A DNA stretch of 64,000 nt from Larkinella bovis (lineage in GTDB: Bacteria > Bacteroidota > Bacteroidia > Cytophagales > Spirosomataceae), in NCBI RefSeq assembly GCF_042655385.1, contig NZ_JBHSMA010000002.1, positions 744,001 through 808,000 on the forward strand, read 5' to 3'. Numbering within the stretch: the first letter of the stretch is position 1; every line of letters starts with the position of its first letter. The translations under genes and the position numbers were made by a program. Below the pieces are notes generated by a model, which saw only the letters and a list, made by a program, of their open reading frames with translations, ran no database searches and was not told the DNA's origin. Shown in pieces: positions 43,247 to 53,398 of this stretch.

Positions 43247-45247
43247 ATGACAAACGAATTGATTGATGCCGACATCAAGACTGATGTGAAACCGAACAGC
43301 AACTATGGCGCTGATAACATTCAGGTGCTGGAAGGACTCGAAGCCGTCCGGAAACGCCCGGCGATGTACATCGGGGATGTGGGTATCAAAGGCTTACACC
43401 ATTTGATCTGGGAAGTAGTTGACAACTCCATTGATGAGGCCCTGGCTGGTTACTGCGACACCATCCGGGTAACCATTAACGAAGATAATTCCATCACGGT
43501 AAAAGACAATGGCCGGGGGATTCCGACGGGGGTGCAGGCCCAAACCGGGAAATCCGCGCTGGAAGTGGTGATGACGGTGCTCCATGCCGGGGGGAAATTC
43601 GATAAGGATACCTACAAAGTGTCCGGCGGTTTGCACGGTGTCGGGGTTTCCTGTGTGAACGCCCTCTCAACCAGCCTCCGGGTGGAAGTGCACCGCGAAG
43701 GCAAAATTTTTGAACAGGAATACAGCATCGGTCATCCGTTGTATGATGTGCGTGAAATCGGAGAAGCCGAGGATACCGGAACCACCGTGCACTTCAAACC
43801 CGACGACTCGATCTTTACCGAAACGGTTTATAAATACGACACGGTGGCCGGGCGTCTGCGGGAACTGGCGTACCTTAACAAGGGCATTCGCATTATCCTG
43901 ACCGACCTGCGCGATATCAATGCGCAGGGCGAACCCTTGAAAACCGAATTCTATTCGCAAGGCGGTTTGGTCGAATTCGTGAAATACCTCGATGAAAACC
44001 GGTCTTCGCTGGAAGGCATGCAGCCGATTTACATGGAGCGGGAAACCGGGGTGACGCCTGTGCAGGTAGCGATGGTGTATAACCTCGAAGCCGGTGAAAA
44101 TATTTCGTCGTACGTCAACAACATCAATACCATTGAAGGCGGTACGCACGTACAGGGATTCCGGACGGCCTTGACGCGGATTTTGAAAAGCTATGCCGAA
44201 CGGAATGCGCAGGTACTGGGCAAGAACGCCGGTAAAGTGGTTTTTGACGGAAGCGATTTCCGGAAAGGGCTGACGGCCGTTATCTCCGTGAAAGTAGCCG
44301 AACCACAGTTTGAAGGCCAGACCAAGACGAAACTGGGGAACAGCGACGTCGTAGGGGCGGTCAGTTCGACGGTGGCCGAAATGCTCGAGATGTGGCTGGA
44401 AGAACACCCGAAAGAGGCCCAGGCCATTATCCGGAAAGTGCTGATCTCGGCCCAGGCCCGGATTGCGGCCGATCAGGCCTACAAACGCATCATGACCGAC
44501 CGGAAGGACTTTATGGGCGGCATGGGCTTGCCCGGTAAACTGGCCGACTGTTCGGATACCAACCCGGAAAACTGCGAAATCTACCTCGTGGAAGGGGATT
44601 CGGCGGGCGGTTCTGCCAAGCAGGGTCGAAACCGGGCGTTCCAGGCGATTCTGCCGCTGCGGGGGAAAATCCTGAACGTGGAGAAAGCGCTGGAACATAA
44701 AATTTACGAAAACGAAGAAATCAAGAATATTATCACGGCGCTCGGTATTCGTTACGAACGCGTAAACGGGGAAACCGTGATGAATCTGGAGCGGCTGCGG
44801 TATCATAAGGTGATTATTATGACCGATGCCGATGTCGATGGGAGCCACATCCGGACGCTGATTCTGACGTTGTTTTTCCGCCACATGCGGACACTGATCG
44901 AGAACGGTTTTGTGTACATTGCTCAACCCCCGCTTTACCTGGTCAAAAAAGGCAAGGAGGAACGGTATGCCTGGACCGAGCAGCAACGCGAAGTCGCCGT
45001 TCGGGAACTGGCCGGATCGGGCCGGGAAGAAAATGTGAACGTGCAGCGTTACAAAGGTCTGGGAGAAATGAACCCCGAGCAGTTGTGGAGCACCACCATG
45101 GACCCCGAGAAGCGCAGTCTTAAGCAGGTGACCATCGAGTCGGCCGCCGAAGCTGACCACGTCTTTTCGACCCTGATGGGCGATGAAGTAGCCCCCCGCC
45201 GTGAATTCATCGAGCGAAACGCAAAGTATGCACGAATTGATGTTTAA
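43247..45247 (+). CDS. gyrB: DNA gyrase subunit B
   Basis: 666 residues from the ATG at 43247. GHKL ATPase (VRKRPAMYIGDV; VDNSIDEALAGYC; DNGRGIPTG; GGLHGVGVSCVNAL), transducer (~240-400) and TOPRIM domain (YLVEGDSAGGSAKQGRNR; MTDADVDGSHIRTL) with the C-terminal gyrase segment (QRYKGLGEMNPEQLW). With GyrA it introduces negative supercoils. Stand-alone (gyrA not in window); a strong terminator follows. Confidence 0.96.
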   Translation: MTNELIDADIKTDVKPNSNYGADNIQVLEGLEAVRKRPAMYIGDVGIKGLHHLIWEVVDNSIDEALAGYCDTIRVTINEDNSITVKDNGRGIPTGVQAQTGKSALEVVMTVLHAGGKFDKDTYKVSGGLHGVGVSCVNALSTSLRVEVHREGKIFEQEYSIGHPLYDVREIGEAEDTGTTVHFKPDDSIFTETVYKYDTVAGRLRELAYLNKGIRIILTDLRDINAQGEPLKTEFYSQGGLVEFVKYLDENRSSLEGMQPIYMERETGVTPVQVAMVYNLEAGENISSYVNNINTIEGGTHVQGFRTALTRILKSYAERNAQVLGKNAGKVVFDGSDFRKGLTAVISVKVAEPQFEGQTKTKLGNSDVVGAVSSTVAEMLEMWLEEHPKEAQAIIRKVLISAQARIAADQAYKRIMTDRKDFMGGMGLPGKLADCSDTNPENCEIYLVEGDSAGGSAKQGRNRAFQAILPLRGKILNVEKALEHKIYENEEIKNIITALGIRYERVNGETVMNLERLRYHKVIIMTDADVDGSHIRTLILTLFFRHMRTLIENGFVYIAQPPLYLVKKGKEERYAWTEQQREVAVRELAGSGREENVNVQRYKGLGEMNPEQLWSTTMDPEKRSLKQVTIESAAEADHVFSTLMGDEVAPRREFIERNAKYARIDV

Positions 45248-45250
45248 ACG

Positions 45251-45279
45251 AAAGCGGGCGAGCAGCCCGCTTTTTTTTT
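45251..45279 (+). terminator. Rho-independent terminator after gyrB
   Basis: AAAGCGGGC (45251-45259) pairs with GCCCGCTTT (45265-45273), followed by T's to 45279. Confidence 0.95.
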
Positions 45280-45413
45280 CTGTTTTTTAGGTATAATACG
45301 GATTAGGAACCGATACTGATGGAATAAACCCTTCCGAACGGGCGAAAACTAAAAAGTCCGTACGAAGTTGTGTAAATAAACGTTTACCGATTACAACATA
45401 GTCCACCCTACCG

Positions 45414-47744
45414 ATGATTGATAAAGATTCTTCACAAAAAAATAATATAGACCGAAAGGGTTCTTTTGGGGGCCTCTTCTCGTTTTTTTCGAGTCGTAAA
45501 GTAACTTTACCGGCAGATTCGGAAGACGGTAAGGCCATGAAAATGAATGAAAAACTGGCGAACGTAATCGGCCAGAGTAACTATATTAGCCGCGACCTGA
45601 GCTGGCTGAAATTCAACGCCCGCGTGCTCGACCAGGCCCGTAATCCGGACCGTCATTTGCTCGATCGGTTGAAGTTTCTGGCGATCACGGCTTCGAACCT
45701 GGACGAGTTTTTTACAATTCGTGTCGGTAGCCTTTACAACTACCTCGATTACGGGAAAGAGCGCGTCGATTACTCCGGTTTGCGGGAAATTCCGTTCCGG
45801 AAAGCCCTGCTGACGGCCGTTCAGCAATTTAGTAAAGAACAGCTCGAAGTGTTTGAGGACCTGAAGCAGTCGTTTGGGGATATCGATCTGCGGTTTGTCA
45901 AACTGGATGATCTGACGGAGGAGGAACGGCAGAAAGCCGTCGATTACTTTGATCGGACCATCTATCCCATGCTGACACCGATGGTCTACGACTACACGCA
46001 CACGTTCCCGGTTTTGCTGGCGAAGGTGCTGATATTCAGTGTGGTGACGCAGGATCCGAACCGCCCGGTGAAAGCCGGAGATGAGGACGAGAACCAGCGC
46101 CTATCGTTCGTACAGATTCCGGCCAACCTGCCGCGTTTCATGCCGTTTGAACGGAAGGATGAAACCTGTTTTCTGCCGATCGAAGAGATTATCCGCCAGG
46201 AAATCAAAAAATTATACCGGAATATTGAGATCGATTCGGTAAACCTGATGCGGATTACGCGGAATGGTGATTTTACCCTGGAAGAAAGTGATGATATCGA
46301 AACCGACTTCATCGACGAAATCAAACAGAAGATTAAAAACCGCCGGTTGGGCCGGGTCGTCCGGGTTGAGATCGAGCCCAATGCGTCGGAGTGGATGGTG
46401 AACCTGCTGAAAAAGAAGTGGGAAGTTGATGATTATAACCTGTTTGAGAACGGCCAGCTGATCGATTACACGAGCCTCTGGCAGGTGGTGCGCCATCCGG
46501 AATTCCGCGACGCATTGCCGACTGCACCGGCCCCGGTTTTACCTCTGGGCATGCATCGCGACAAAAATGCCGACATTTTCGAACAGATGAAGGAGCGGGA
46601 TATTCTGCTGCATCATCCGTACAATAATTTCGAGCCGGTGATTTCGCTCCTGGAACAGGCCGCCGAAGACCCGAACGTACTGGCGATCAAATTGACCATC
46701 TACCGCCTGGCCAAGCGCTCACGGGTTACGGATGCTTTATTGAAAGCTGCCGAGAATGGCAAACACGTTTCGGTATTGTTTGAGGTCAAAGCGCGTTTTG
46801 ACGAAGAAAACAACATTCGGGAAGCCCAGCGGCTTCAGAAAGCCGGGTGCTTCGTGATATACGGAATCAGCAGTTTTAAAACCCATACCAAACTGCTGCT
46901 GATTGTTCGGAGCGAGGGCAGTCGGGTTGTGCGGTATGCGCACCTGTCGAGTGGCAACTACAACGAAGAAACGTCAAAACTCTATACGGACATTGGTTTG
47001 CTAACCACTGATGAAGTGTATACGCACGATATTTCCGAGTTCTTCAACGTCATTACCGGTCATTCGCAGCCCAACGATTATGAGTACCTGATTACGGCTC
47101 CGCGCGACATGCGGAAACAACTGGTCAAATTGATTCGAAATGAAGCCCGGAATGCAGAACGGGGATTGCCCAGCGGGATCTGTATCAAAATCAACTCCCT
47201 GGAAGACCAGATGGTAATCGATGAGTTGTACAAGGCGTCGCAGGCAGGCGTTCCCATCCGGCTCATTGTCCGCGGAATCTGCTGTCTGCGTCCGCACCGG
47301 AAGGGTTTAAGCGAAAACATCACCGTGCGGTCGATTGTCGGCGATTTCCTGGAACACACGCGACTGTTTTACTTCCACAACAACGATGATCCGAAAATTT
47401 ACGGTGGGAGCGCCGACGTGATGGTGCGCAGCTTCGACCGTCGGATCGAATCCTTGTTTTTGCTGGTCGATAAGCGGGTGAAACAACAGGCGATTCACAT
47501 TCTGGACTATAACCTGCGCGATAACGTGAACGCCTACGAACTCCACGAAGACGGCACGTACGTGAGTTGCTGTGTCGAAGAAGAAATTGAACAGGCATTC
47601 AATATCCACAAGAAGTTTTTCGAAGTCACCCAGAAAGAGGTGATGCAGGCCAAACTGTTCATGAACGAAAAACCGGTCGGGGTGGAAACCGCGCCGGAAC
47701 AACCGGAAACACAGAGCGAACCCGCCGAAGAAATCCACAAATAG
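45414..47744 (+). CDS. ppk1: Polyphosphate kinase 1
   Basis: 776 residues. An N-terminal basic extension (residues 1-45) precedes the PPK1 N domain (YISRDLSWLKFNARVL), the helical middle domain and the two C-terminal domains. These contain the phosphohistidine region (SSFKTHTKLLLI) and the paired HTRLFYFHN segment. It polymerises ATP gamma-phosphate into polyphosphate. The extension is longer than in E. coli PPK; a later start (KMNEKLANVIG) cannot be ruled out. Confidence 0.94.
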   Translation: MIDKDSSQKNNIDRKGSFGGLFSFFSSRKVTLPADSEDGKAMKMNEKLANVIGQSNYISRDLSWLKFNARVLDQARNPDRHLLDRLKFLAITASNLDEFFTIRVGSLYNYLDYGKERVDYSGLREIPFRKALLTAVQQFSKEQLEVFEDLKQSFGDIDLRFVKLDDLTEEERQKAVDYFDRTIYPMLTPMVYDYTHTFPVLLAKVLIFSVVTQDPNRPVKAGDEDENQRLSFVQIPANLPRFMPFERKDETCFLPIEEIIRQEIKKLYRNIEIDSVNLMRITRNGDFTLEESDDIETDFIDEIKQKIKNRRLGRVVRVEIEPNASEWMVNLLKKKWEVDDYNLFENGQLIDYTSLWQVVRHPEFRDALPTAPAPVLPLGMHRDKNADIFEQMKERDILLHHPYNNFEPVISLLEQAAEDPNVLAIKLTIYRLAKRSRVTDALLKAAENGKHVSVLFEVKARFDEENNIREAQRLQKAGCFVIYGISSFKTHTKLLLIVRSEGSRVVRYAHLSSGNYNEETSKLYTDIGLLTTDEVYTHDISEFFNVITGHSQPNDYEYLITAPRDMRKQLVKLIRNEARNAERGLPSGICIKINSLEDQMVIDELYKASQAGVPIRLIVRGICCLRPHRKGLSENITVRSIVGDFLEHTRLFYFHNNDDPKIYGGSADVMVRSFDRRIESLFLLVDKRVKQQAIHILDYNLRDNVNAYELHEDGTYVSCCVEEEIEQAFNIHKKFFEVTQKEVMQAKLFMNEKPVGVETAPEQPETQSEPAEEIHK

Positions 47745-47755
47745 AGTAGGGTTTG

Positions 47756-47807
47756 CAGTTTACGGCTGGCTGACGCCGGAACAGGAATGCATCAGCCAAC
47801 CGTAAAC
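47756..47807. repeat. Intergenic palindrome C with GACGCCGGAACAGGAATGC loop
   Basis: GTTTACGGCTGGCTGA (47758-47773) pairs over ~15 of 16 positions with TCAGCCAACCGTAAAC (47792-47807). Placed between convergent ppk1 and the lipoprotein gene. The loop shares GACGCCGGA with palindrome B. Confidence 0.65.
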
Positions 47808-47811
47808 CGTT

Positions 47812-49419
47812 TTACAACACACAAAATTCCGGTGATGCCAGGTCAAAAACCAGAGTGTTGTTGTTGGGAGTAAACCGGTGGCGTTCCAGTGGCCAGCTGG
47901 CCCCGCCGTCGGTGCTGACCCGAATATCGTAGGGTTGGTGTAGTTTCAATTTGTACGAAAGAGCCTGTAGATCCTTGCGATTCAGCGTTACCAATTCCCG
48001 CCAGTTTTTCTGCCCCGATTCCGTATACTGCAAACGAACTTTGGTCGGAAGTTTCGATTCATCCAGTCGGGTCGGGGGAGGACAGGCAAAATCGAAGCGG
48101 ACGGTTATGGCCGGGGGAATGGGGAGCTTTTGCAAATCAAGCGGCTGGGGCGTTTGATTGCAGGTGGGCAGTGGGCCGGTTTCCAGCAAAGGCTGCCCCG
48201 GATTGCCGGAACTATACGCATTGTTGTAATTGTAAACCTGCAACTGAACTCGCTGATTCTGCAGCAAGTGACTCAGCGTAAGGCGGGTCCCGTTGTTCAA
48301 CGGGCTGTAGAACGATGTGGTTTCCTGGCGTGTATCGGCGTTGATGACCTTGCACAGATACTGAATATCAACCTGGTTGAGTTTACTGCTGACCGTAAAA
48401 ACCGGTCCTTCTTCACAAGCCGCCTGCGTCCAGCCAGCTACCCATACGGCCGATTGGGTAACCGATACCCGACACTCGAGTTGTCCGGTAGAAGCATTTC
48501 GGCTGACGGCCACCGGTTTTTCCTGTTGCCAGCGTGCCGAGAACCGGTTGTAACGGAAAAAAGGAATTTCGTCCCCCACCTGAATGGGCCGGCCGAGGGG
48601 AGGGTTAATCGTTTCCGGATTCAGCGTCATCGTGCATAAAACCGGTTTTGAAATTTGCCGGGCAACCCGAAACTGATCATCGTACAATTCCAGCGAAAAC
48701 AGTCCGGCGATCTGGCTGAGTTGCAGCGATCCCAGGTTCTTGCCATCCAGACCCGTTACGGTGGGCATGACCGAGCCGTTGGGCAGGTAATTCGCCGGAT
48801 TGTTGCCCCGGTTTTCAATGTGCACCAAAGCCGCCATTAACGTTCCGGTGAGCGTTTGGCCACCCGCATCTTTGAATTCGCTGCCTTGTTCAATCTGAAT
48901 GGCAACGTTTTCTTTCTTCTGATTGAGCGAGGGGGTAGCGGTTTTTAGATCGCTGGTCAGAGGTAATTTCCGGTCGGTCACCATCACGGCCGATAAATGG
49001 GCGGGTGGATCATTGAGTTTGATCCAGGCCGGAGCCAGCGAGTAACGACCGGTATCGGCCAGCTCAACGGGTTGGAGAATGGTCAGGTAGTCCGGAGCTT
49101 TGGCAGCCACCACGAAGCGGAGCGGGTCGGCTCTGGAATAGTCCGCTTCGGGCGCAGCTGCCAGGACCAGCACCCCCTCTTCGTTGATTTTGTATGAAGT
49201 TGTATTGAGTGTCGTGACAACCTGCTCCGCATCGGGGCCCGCAACCGTGAGATCGACGCCAGTGGGAAGGGCTCCCTTCAAACTCCGAAACCGGATTTCG
49301 ACAACCCCCTTTTCGATGGGATCTTTAAAACCCAACTGGACGTTTTCGAGTGGATTCATACAGGCTACCACCAGGAGCAGCAGGCCCAACACCATCAGAG
49401 ATGACCGTTGCTTTCTCAT
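47812..49419 (-). CDS. Lipoprotein of unknown function
   Basis: 535 residues with a lipobox (LLLLVVAC, Cys20). The mature part appears to be several beta-sandwich domains: an Ig/CarboxypepD-like N-terminal part (KGVVEIRFRSLKGALPTGVDLTVAGPDAE) and a central region with NPANYLPNG. A C-terminal Cys-containing half follows (CEEGPVF, YLCKVINAD, PTCNQ, DFACPPP). No domain confidently named; likely a surface- or outer-membrane-associated lipoprotein. Convergent with ppk1, monocistronic. Confidence 0.7.
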   Translation of the reverse strand: MRKQRSSLMVLGLLLLVVACMNPLENVQLGFKDPIEKGVVEIRFRSLKGALPTGVDLTVAGPDAEQVVTTLNTTSYKINEEGVLVLAAAPEADYSRADPLRFVVAAKAPDYLTILQPVELADTGRYSLAPAWIKLNDPPAHLSAVMVTDRKLPLTSDLKTATPSLNQKKENVAIQIEQGSEFKDAGGQTLTGTLMAALVHIENRGNNPANYLPNGSVMPTVTGLDGKNLGSLQLSQIAGLFSLELYDDQFRVARQISKPVLCTMTLNPETINPPLGRPIQVGDEIPFFRYNRFSARWQQEKPVAVSRNASTGQLECRVSVTQSAVWVAGWTQAACEEGPVFTVSSKLNQVDIQYLCKVINADTRQETTSFYSPLNNGTRLTLSHLLQNQRVQLQVYNYNNAYSSGNPGQPLLETGPLPTCNQTPQPLDLQKLPIPPAITVRFDFACPPPTRLDESKLPTKVRLQYTESGQKNWRELVTLNRKDLQALSYKLKLHQPYDIRVSTDGGASWPLERHRFTPNNNTLVFDLASPEFCVL

Positions 49420-49565
49420 ATCTTCCTTTCTGGTAAAAGTCCATAAATGGCTGATAGGATAAACTATGCAGTTATTTCTGATAACAATTTTGTCTGATAA
49501 TTGTCTGGTGAGTAGGGCGGTTTTTTAATGAACGGGTCGGTTTTTCATGAATTTCAAGCCGGAAC

Positions 49566-49605
49566 GAGTGAAAACCGACCGGTTAAAAACCGGCCGGGGT
49601 TTTCA
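49566..49605 (-). terminator. Imperfect terminator-like hairpin
   Basis: GAAAACC..CCGGTT pairs with AACCGG..GGTTTTC. It lies at the 3' end of the hydrolase gene transcribed from the right. Confidence 0.45.
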
Positions 49606-50610
49606 TTTTACAAAGTCCAGGACTTCTTCGACAAACCGGTCGGTTTCCGTCACAAACGGTTCGTGCCAGGAATTTTCGAACGTAACAAGTTTGGAAGTCG
49701 TGGCGGTTAGCAAAGTCCGGGTTTCGCTCGCAACCCCCAGGGGAACGACCCCATCTTTTTTACCCCAGAAAAGCGCGACCGGGATCCGAATCTGTCGGAG
49801 CTGGCTGCTTTTTTCAAACGTCCGGATTTCGGTTTTGCCGTATTCTTCGTAGGCCTTTCCGTGCGTAAACTGGCCGAGCGCCGTGTTGGGGGTTGCAAAG
49901 AGGTAGTTCAGTACATATTTTTTATCATCATAGAGCGAAACCGGGTTGCCGCCCAGATCGACCATCCGCCGGTAGAGTTCCTCCCAGTTGTAGGTGGGTA
50001 GATTTTCGGCAGTAATCGGATGGTCCAGCGCGTATTTTTCGATCTCGGACCGCTGTTGCCGTTTGGCTTCCTGCAGGACCCATTCCCGGACCTGATACAG
50101 CCAGCGGTAGGTCGAAAACGTACCATTGACCGCCATCAAACCGTTGACTATCTGTTGGTTATCGTTGGTGGTCAGGAACTGCCAGGCCAGTTCGACACCG
50201 AAACTATGCGCCAGCAGGTAAATCTTGGCCGATGGATACCGTTCTTTCAGCAGCTTGATCGCGTAATAGGCATCTTCGCCAAACTGCTCGTAGGTCAGCG
50301 TTTTCGGATCAACTTTCCCGGACGACGAACCGGCAATGCGCTGGTCCCAGTAGGCCACACCCACGGTTTTTTCCAACGCCTGGAGGTAATACCGGTAACA
50401 CATGGCGCAGTCGCCGGGACCACCGTGGAGATAAAGAACGATCTTGTCGGACTGGACATTGCCCCGAACCCAGATGGGCATATCAGCCCCTTTATGCCGC
50501 AGGTAAAACGTTTGTTCAACATCCGTTACATCATTTTTTTCGCAGGAGGCAAAAACCGTAACCAGTCCCGTCAGGAGGAGGATTTGAAAATAGAACCGAA
50601 GGCGTTTCAT
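49603..50610 (-). CDS. Lipoprotein alpha/beta hydrolase (proline-iminopeptidase-like)
   Basis: 335 residues with a lipobox (VFASC, Cys23). HGGPG oxyanion loop (residues 62-66), nucleophile AHSFG (Ser136), acid in WGKKDGVVP and final histidine in NSWHEPF. The HGGPG motif is typical of proline iminopeptidase and related S33 peptidases. Lipid-anchored, so extracytoplasmic. Overlaps the upstream gene stop by 4 bases. Confidence 0.82.
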   Translation of the reverse strand: MKRLRFYFQILLLTGLVTVFASCEKNDVTDVEQTFYLRHKGADMPIWVRGNVQSDKIVLYLHGGPGDCAMCYRYYLQALEKTVGVAYWDQRIAGSSSGKVDPKTLTYEQFGEDAYYAIKLLKERYPSAKIYLLAHSFGVELAWQFLTTNDNQQIVNGLMAVNGTFSTYRWLYQVREWVLQEAKRQQRSEIEKYALDHPITAENLPTYNWEELYRRMVDLGGNPVSLYDDKKYVLNYLFATPNTALGQFTHGKAYEEYGKTEIRTFEKSSQLRQIRIPVALFWGKKDGVVPLGVASETRTLLTATTSKLVTFENSWHEPFVTETDRFVEEVLDFVK

Positions 50611-51170
50611 AATTTTTTCAGGGGTTTGATGATGCCTGCTTCAAGGCCAAACCGCAGGAGCGTAGACGCATTATAGGGCCGTTGCTGCATCACGTTCAGC
50701 CGGGCATACCAGGCAATTGGGCGGGAACGACGAATAGCCAGGTCCTTGCCCAAACCGAGCGAAATCGTGGGCAAAAAAGCACTGCGCCCCGCCAGCGGCA
50801 CCTTCCGAAAGCTGCCGGATTCGTCCACTTCGTAGGTAGTGCCGGCCAGAAAATAACGGAAATAGGAGGGAGCAACGGCAATTTCATAAAAGCCGCCCCG
50901 TCGGCCCGTACGGCGGTAAGCCAGCTCGGGCGAAACGATGACGCCGGTATGATTGTGCGGATGCCGGTAGGCAGCCAGGCCCGGAACGAACAGAAACTCT
51001 TTCCGAACGGTGGCTTCGCGGAGTTGCGTAGTGCGAAGCGGTAGCTCATAGCCGACCTTTGCTCCGTAATGGGTGACGGTTTCGCCGAAATAGGCGAACC
51101 GTAGCTGCTGGGCACGTACGGAGAGTCCACTGAGTACCAGCGCGCCGATCATTACTAGTGTTGTTTTCAC
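50607..51170 (-). CDS. Putative outer-membrane/secreted protein
   Basis: 187 residues from GTG at 51168-51170; a later ATG (MIGALVLSGL, six residues in) is also possible. Signal peptide ends around VRAQ. Repeated aromatic-rich strands suggest a small beta-barrel (LRFAYFGETVTHYGAKVGYELP; GFYEIAVAPSYFRYFLAGTTYE). No family recognised. Coupled to the hydrolase gene by a 4-base overlap. Confidence 0.7.
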   Translation of the reverse strand: MKTTLVMIGALVLSGLSVRAQQLRFAYFGETVTHYGAKVGYELPLRTTQLREATVRKEFLFVPGLAAYRHPHNHTGVIVSPELAYRRTGRRGGFYEIAVAPSYFRYFLAGTTYEVDESGSFRKVPLAGRSAFLPTISLGLGKDLAIRRSRPIAWYARLNVMQQRPYNASTLLRFGLEAGIIKPLKKL

Positions 51171-51527
51171 GAGGATGCTAAGATTTGGGGCAAACCCAGC
51201 CCGGTAGGTTTTTCGAGTCGCAAGAAACTACCCGTTTGGGTTTATGCTATGGCAGAAGTGGATGAAAGAGAGAGTTTTACGGTCGAAACGGAAGAAAAAG
51301 CCGGTGAAGTCGGCGCGATGCAACGCCCAATCCCGATGGCCTGACGATGCTTGTAACTGCTCCGTCCTGGGTTCGGCGTCATGGCGGGGGGCTGGCGTGA
51401 AAAAGAAAGTGGAAATTGGCGAAGTTAGCACGAAATCCGTCGAACGGCGTCCATGACAGGGCATTCCTTCGTATCTTCACAAGTTTTTTGTAAACTACAC
51501 TGCACTTCTATTAACCTACTTATCTGA
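51171..51527. other. Spacer upstream of nucleoside transporter
   Basis: 357 bp without a convincing gene; short frames on both strands show no homology. It must hold the divergent promoters. TATCTTCA (51472-51479) could be a -7 box for the transporter. Confidence 0.45.
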
Positions 51528-52769
51528 ATGAGTCGTTTTACCGGACTGATCGGCATTGTGCTGATTCTGGGCATCGCGTACGCCATGTCAAACAACCGCA
51601 AAGCCATCAATTACCGAACCGTGGGCGTTGGGCTGCTGCTGCAATTCGGCCTGGCGGTTTTTATTCTGAAAACAGAAATTGGACAGCAGGTTTTTCAGAC
51701 ATTAGGTCAGTTCGTCGATCGGCTGTTGCAGAAGTCGGTTAAGGGGGCCGAATTCGTCTTTGCCCCGCTGGTCAACCGCGAGTTGCTTAGCAAAGCATTT
51801 GGACCCGAAAATGGCTTTATTTTCTTCTTTCAGGTCATTCCAACCATCATTTTCGTGGCGGTTCTGGTCAATATTTTTTACCACCTGGGCATTATGCAGC
51901 GCGTGGTGGCGGTATTGGCGCGGTTCATGAAATGGCTGATGGGCGTGAGCGGAGCCGAAGCGCTTTCGAACGTTTCGAGCACCTTTGTCGGACAGGTGGA
52001 AGCCCAGATCATGATTAAACCGTACCTGAAAACGATGACCAATTCCGAGCTGCTGGCGTCGATGACGGGCAGCTTTGCCTGCATCGCGGGTGGGGTGATG
52101 GCGGTTTATATCTCGCTGGGCGTTCCCGCGCCGTACCTGCTGGCGGCCAGTCTGATGGCGGCCCCGGGTGCGCTGGTGATCAGTAAAATCGTGTTCCCCG
52201 AAACGGAAGTTTCGGAAACGCAGGGAACCGTCAAACTCGAAATCAAAAAGATTTATGCCAACCTGCTCGACGCCATTGCCGCCGGAGCCAGTGAAGGGCT
52301 GAAAGTTGGTTTCAACGTCGTGGCCATGCTGATCGGTTTTATTGCGCTCATTGCCCTGATCGACAGCATCTTGTTTCGTATTGGGTACTATATTTTTGGC
52401 TTCCCGAATTTAAGTCTGAATTTTCTGCTGGGTAACGTCTTCTCCCTTTTTGCCTGGGCGATGGGCGTGCCTGGTAAAGATGTCCAAACCGCCGGGGCCT
52501 TGATGGGGACGAAAATGGTGGTGAACGAATTCGTGGCTTACCTTGAGCTGGTGAAATTAAAACCGGGTCTCGATCCCAAAACCGTTGCCATCACCAGTTT
52601 TGCCCTCTGCGGTTTTGCCAATTTTTCATCCATTGCCATTCAGGTGGGGGGAATTGGCGAACTGGTGCCATCGCGCCGTCGGGATCTGGCGAAGTTAGGC
52701 TTTAAAGCCCTGATATGCGGTACCTTAGCGTCGTATATGTCGGCAACGCTGGCGGGATTGCTTTTATAA
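51528..52769 (+). CDS. CNT-family concentrative nucleoside transporter
   Basis: 413 residues, polytopic. Signature segments of the NupC/CNT family: GQVEAQIMIKPYL, AGGVMAVYISLGVPAPYLLAAS, MGTKMVVNEFVAYLEL and CGFANFSSIAIQVGGIGELVPSRR. It imports nucleosides with sodium or protons through the inner membrane. Single-gene unit by spacing. Confidence 0.92.
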   Translation: MSRFTGLIGIVLILGIAYAMSNNRKAINYRTVGVGLLLQFGLAVFILKTEIGQQVFQTLGQFVDRLLQKSVKGAEFVFAPLVNRELLSKAFGPENGFIFFFQVIPTIIFVAVLVNIFYHLGIMQRVVAVLARFMKWLMGVSGAEALSNVSSTFVGQVEAQIMIKPYLKTMTNSELLASMTGSFACIAGGVMAVYISLGVPAPYLLAASLMAAPGALVISKIVFPETEVSETQGTVKLEIKKIYANLLDAIAAGASEGLKVGFNVVAMLIGFIALIALIDSILFRIGYYIFGFPNLSLNFLLGNVFSLFAWAMGVPGKDVQTAGALMGTKMVVNEFVAYLELVKLKPGLDPKTVAITSFALCGFANFSSIAIQVGGIGELVPSRRRDLAKLGFKALICGTLASYMSATLAGLLL

Positions 52770-52849
52770 ACCGGCGATTCGTGTTCGTACACAGTGGGCC
52801 TCGGATAGATCTTTGATTTTCTGATGAACGCCGTGTACGAACTACTGTC

Positions 52850-53398
52850 TCACCTCATCGACTCCGCCAGTTTCACGAGTTCGTTAACCGTTTTCCAGTT
52901 GCGGGTTGTGGCCTTCACTTTCAGTTTGTTTTCGAAAAAGGTATTGCTCAGTTTGGTGTTCCCGTAACCGCTTGGGCAATACACATATACCGCATTACCC
53001 GAAAGAATAAACCGGTCGGCACCGAATGCTAACCCCTTGATTTTGTCGTGATTGGCCGGGTCGGGCGTTGCGGCCAGAAACGTGACGTGCAGTTTATCCA
53101 GTTCGATATCCGGTTCCTTCAGAAAGGGATTTTGAGCCACAAGCTGGCCCAGTTCAGGGGGTAAACGCACCAGGACGGGGATGTCAAAACCGTATTTCTC
53201 CCTGATCTTCTGCTCGATCTGCCGGGCCAGCTGTTCCGGGTCAACATCCGTGTGTTTAAAAACGACATTGCCACTTTGGATGTACGTGGTAACACGTTCG
53301 CCGTTCAGCGCTTCGAATACGCTTTTCAAATCGTTCATCGCAATTTTGTTGCGACCACTCACATTAATTCCGCGTAAAATTGCCAGATAGGTTTTCAT
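52850..53398 (-). CDS. DUF1697 protein
   Basis: 182 residues matching the DUF1697 pattern: TYLAILRGINVSGRNKIAMNDLKSVFEALNGERVTTYIQSGNVVF at the N-terminus and a basic C-terminus (TTRNWKTVNELVKLA). Small cytoplasmic proteins of unknown function, widespread in Bacteria. Convergent with the transporter gene. Confidence 0.88.
   Translation of the reverse strand: MKTYLAILRGINVSGRNKIAMNDLKSVFEALNGERVTTYIQSGNVVFKHTDVDPEQLARQIEQKIREKYGFDIPVLVRLPPELGQLVAQNPFLKEPDIELDKLHVTFLAATPDPANHDKIKGLAFGADRFILSGNAVYVYCPSGYGNTKLSNTFFENKLKVKATTRNWKTVNELVKLAESMR

Noticed and set aside
43667..45160. 497-codon open frame antisense to gyrB
   Set aside because: Shadow of a highly conserved sense gene; no domain or signals.
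51244..51456. 70-codon plus-strand frame in the spacer before the nucleoside transporter
   Set aside because: Basic low-complexity product, no start signals, no sign of conservation visible.
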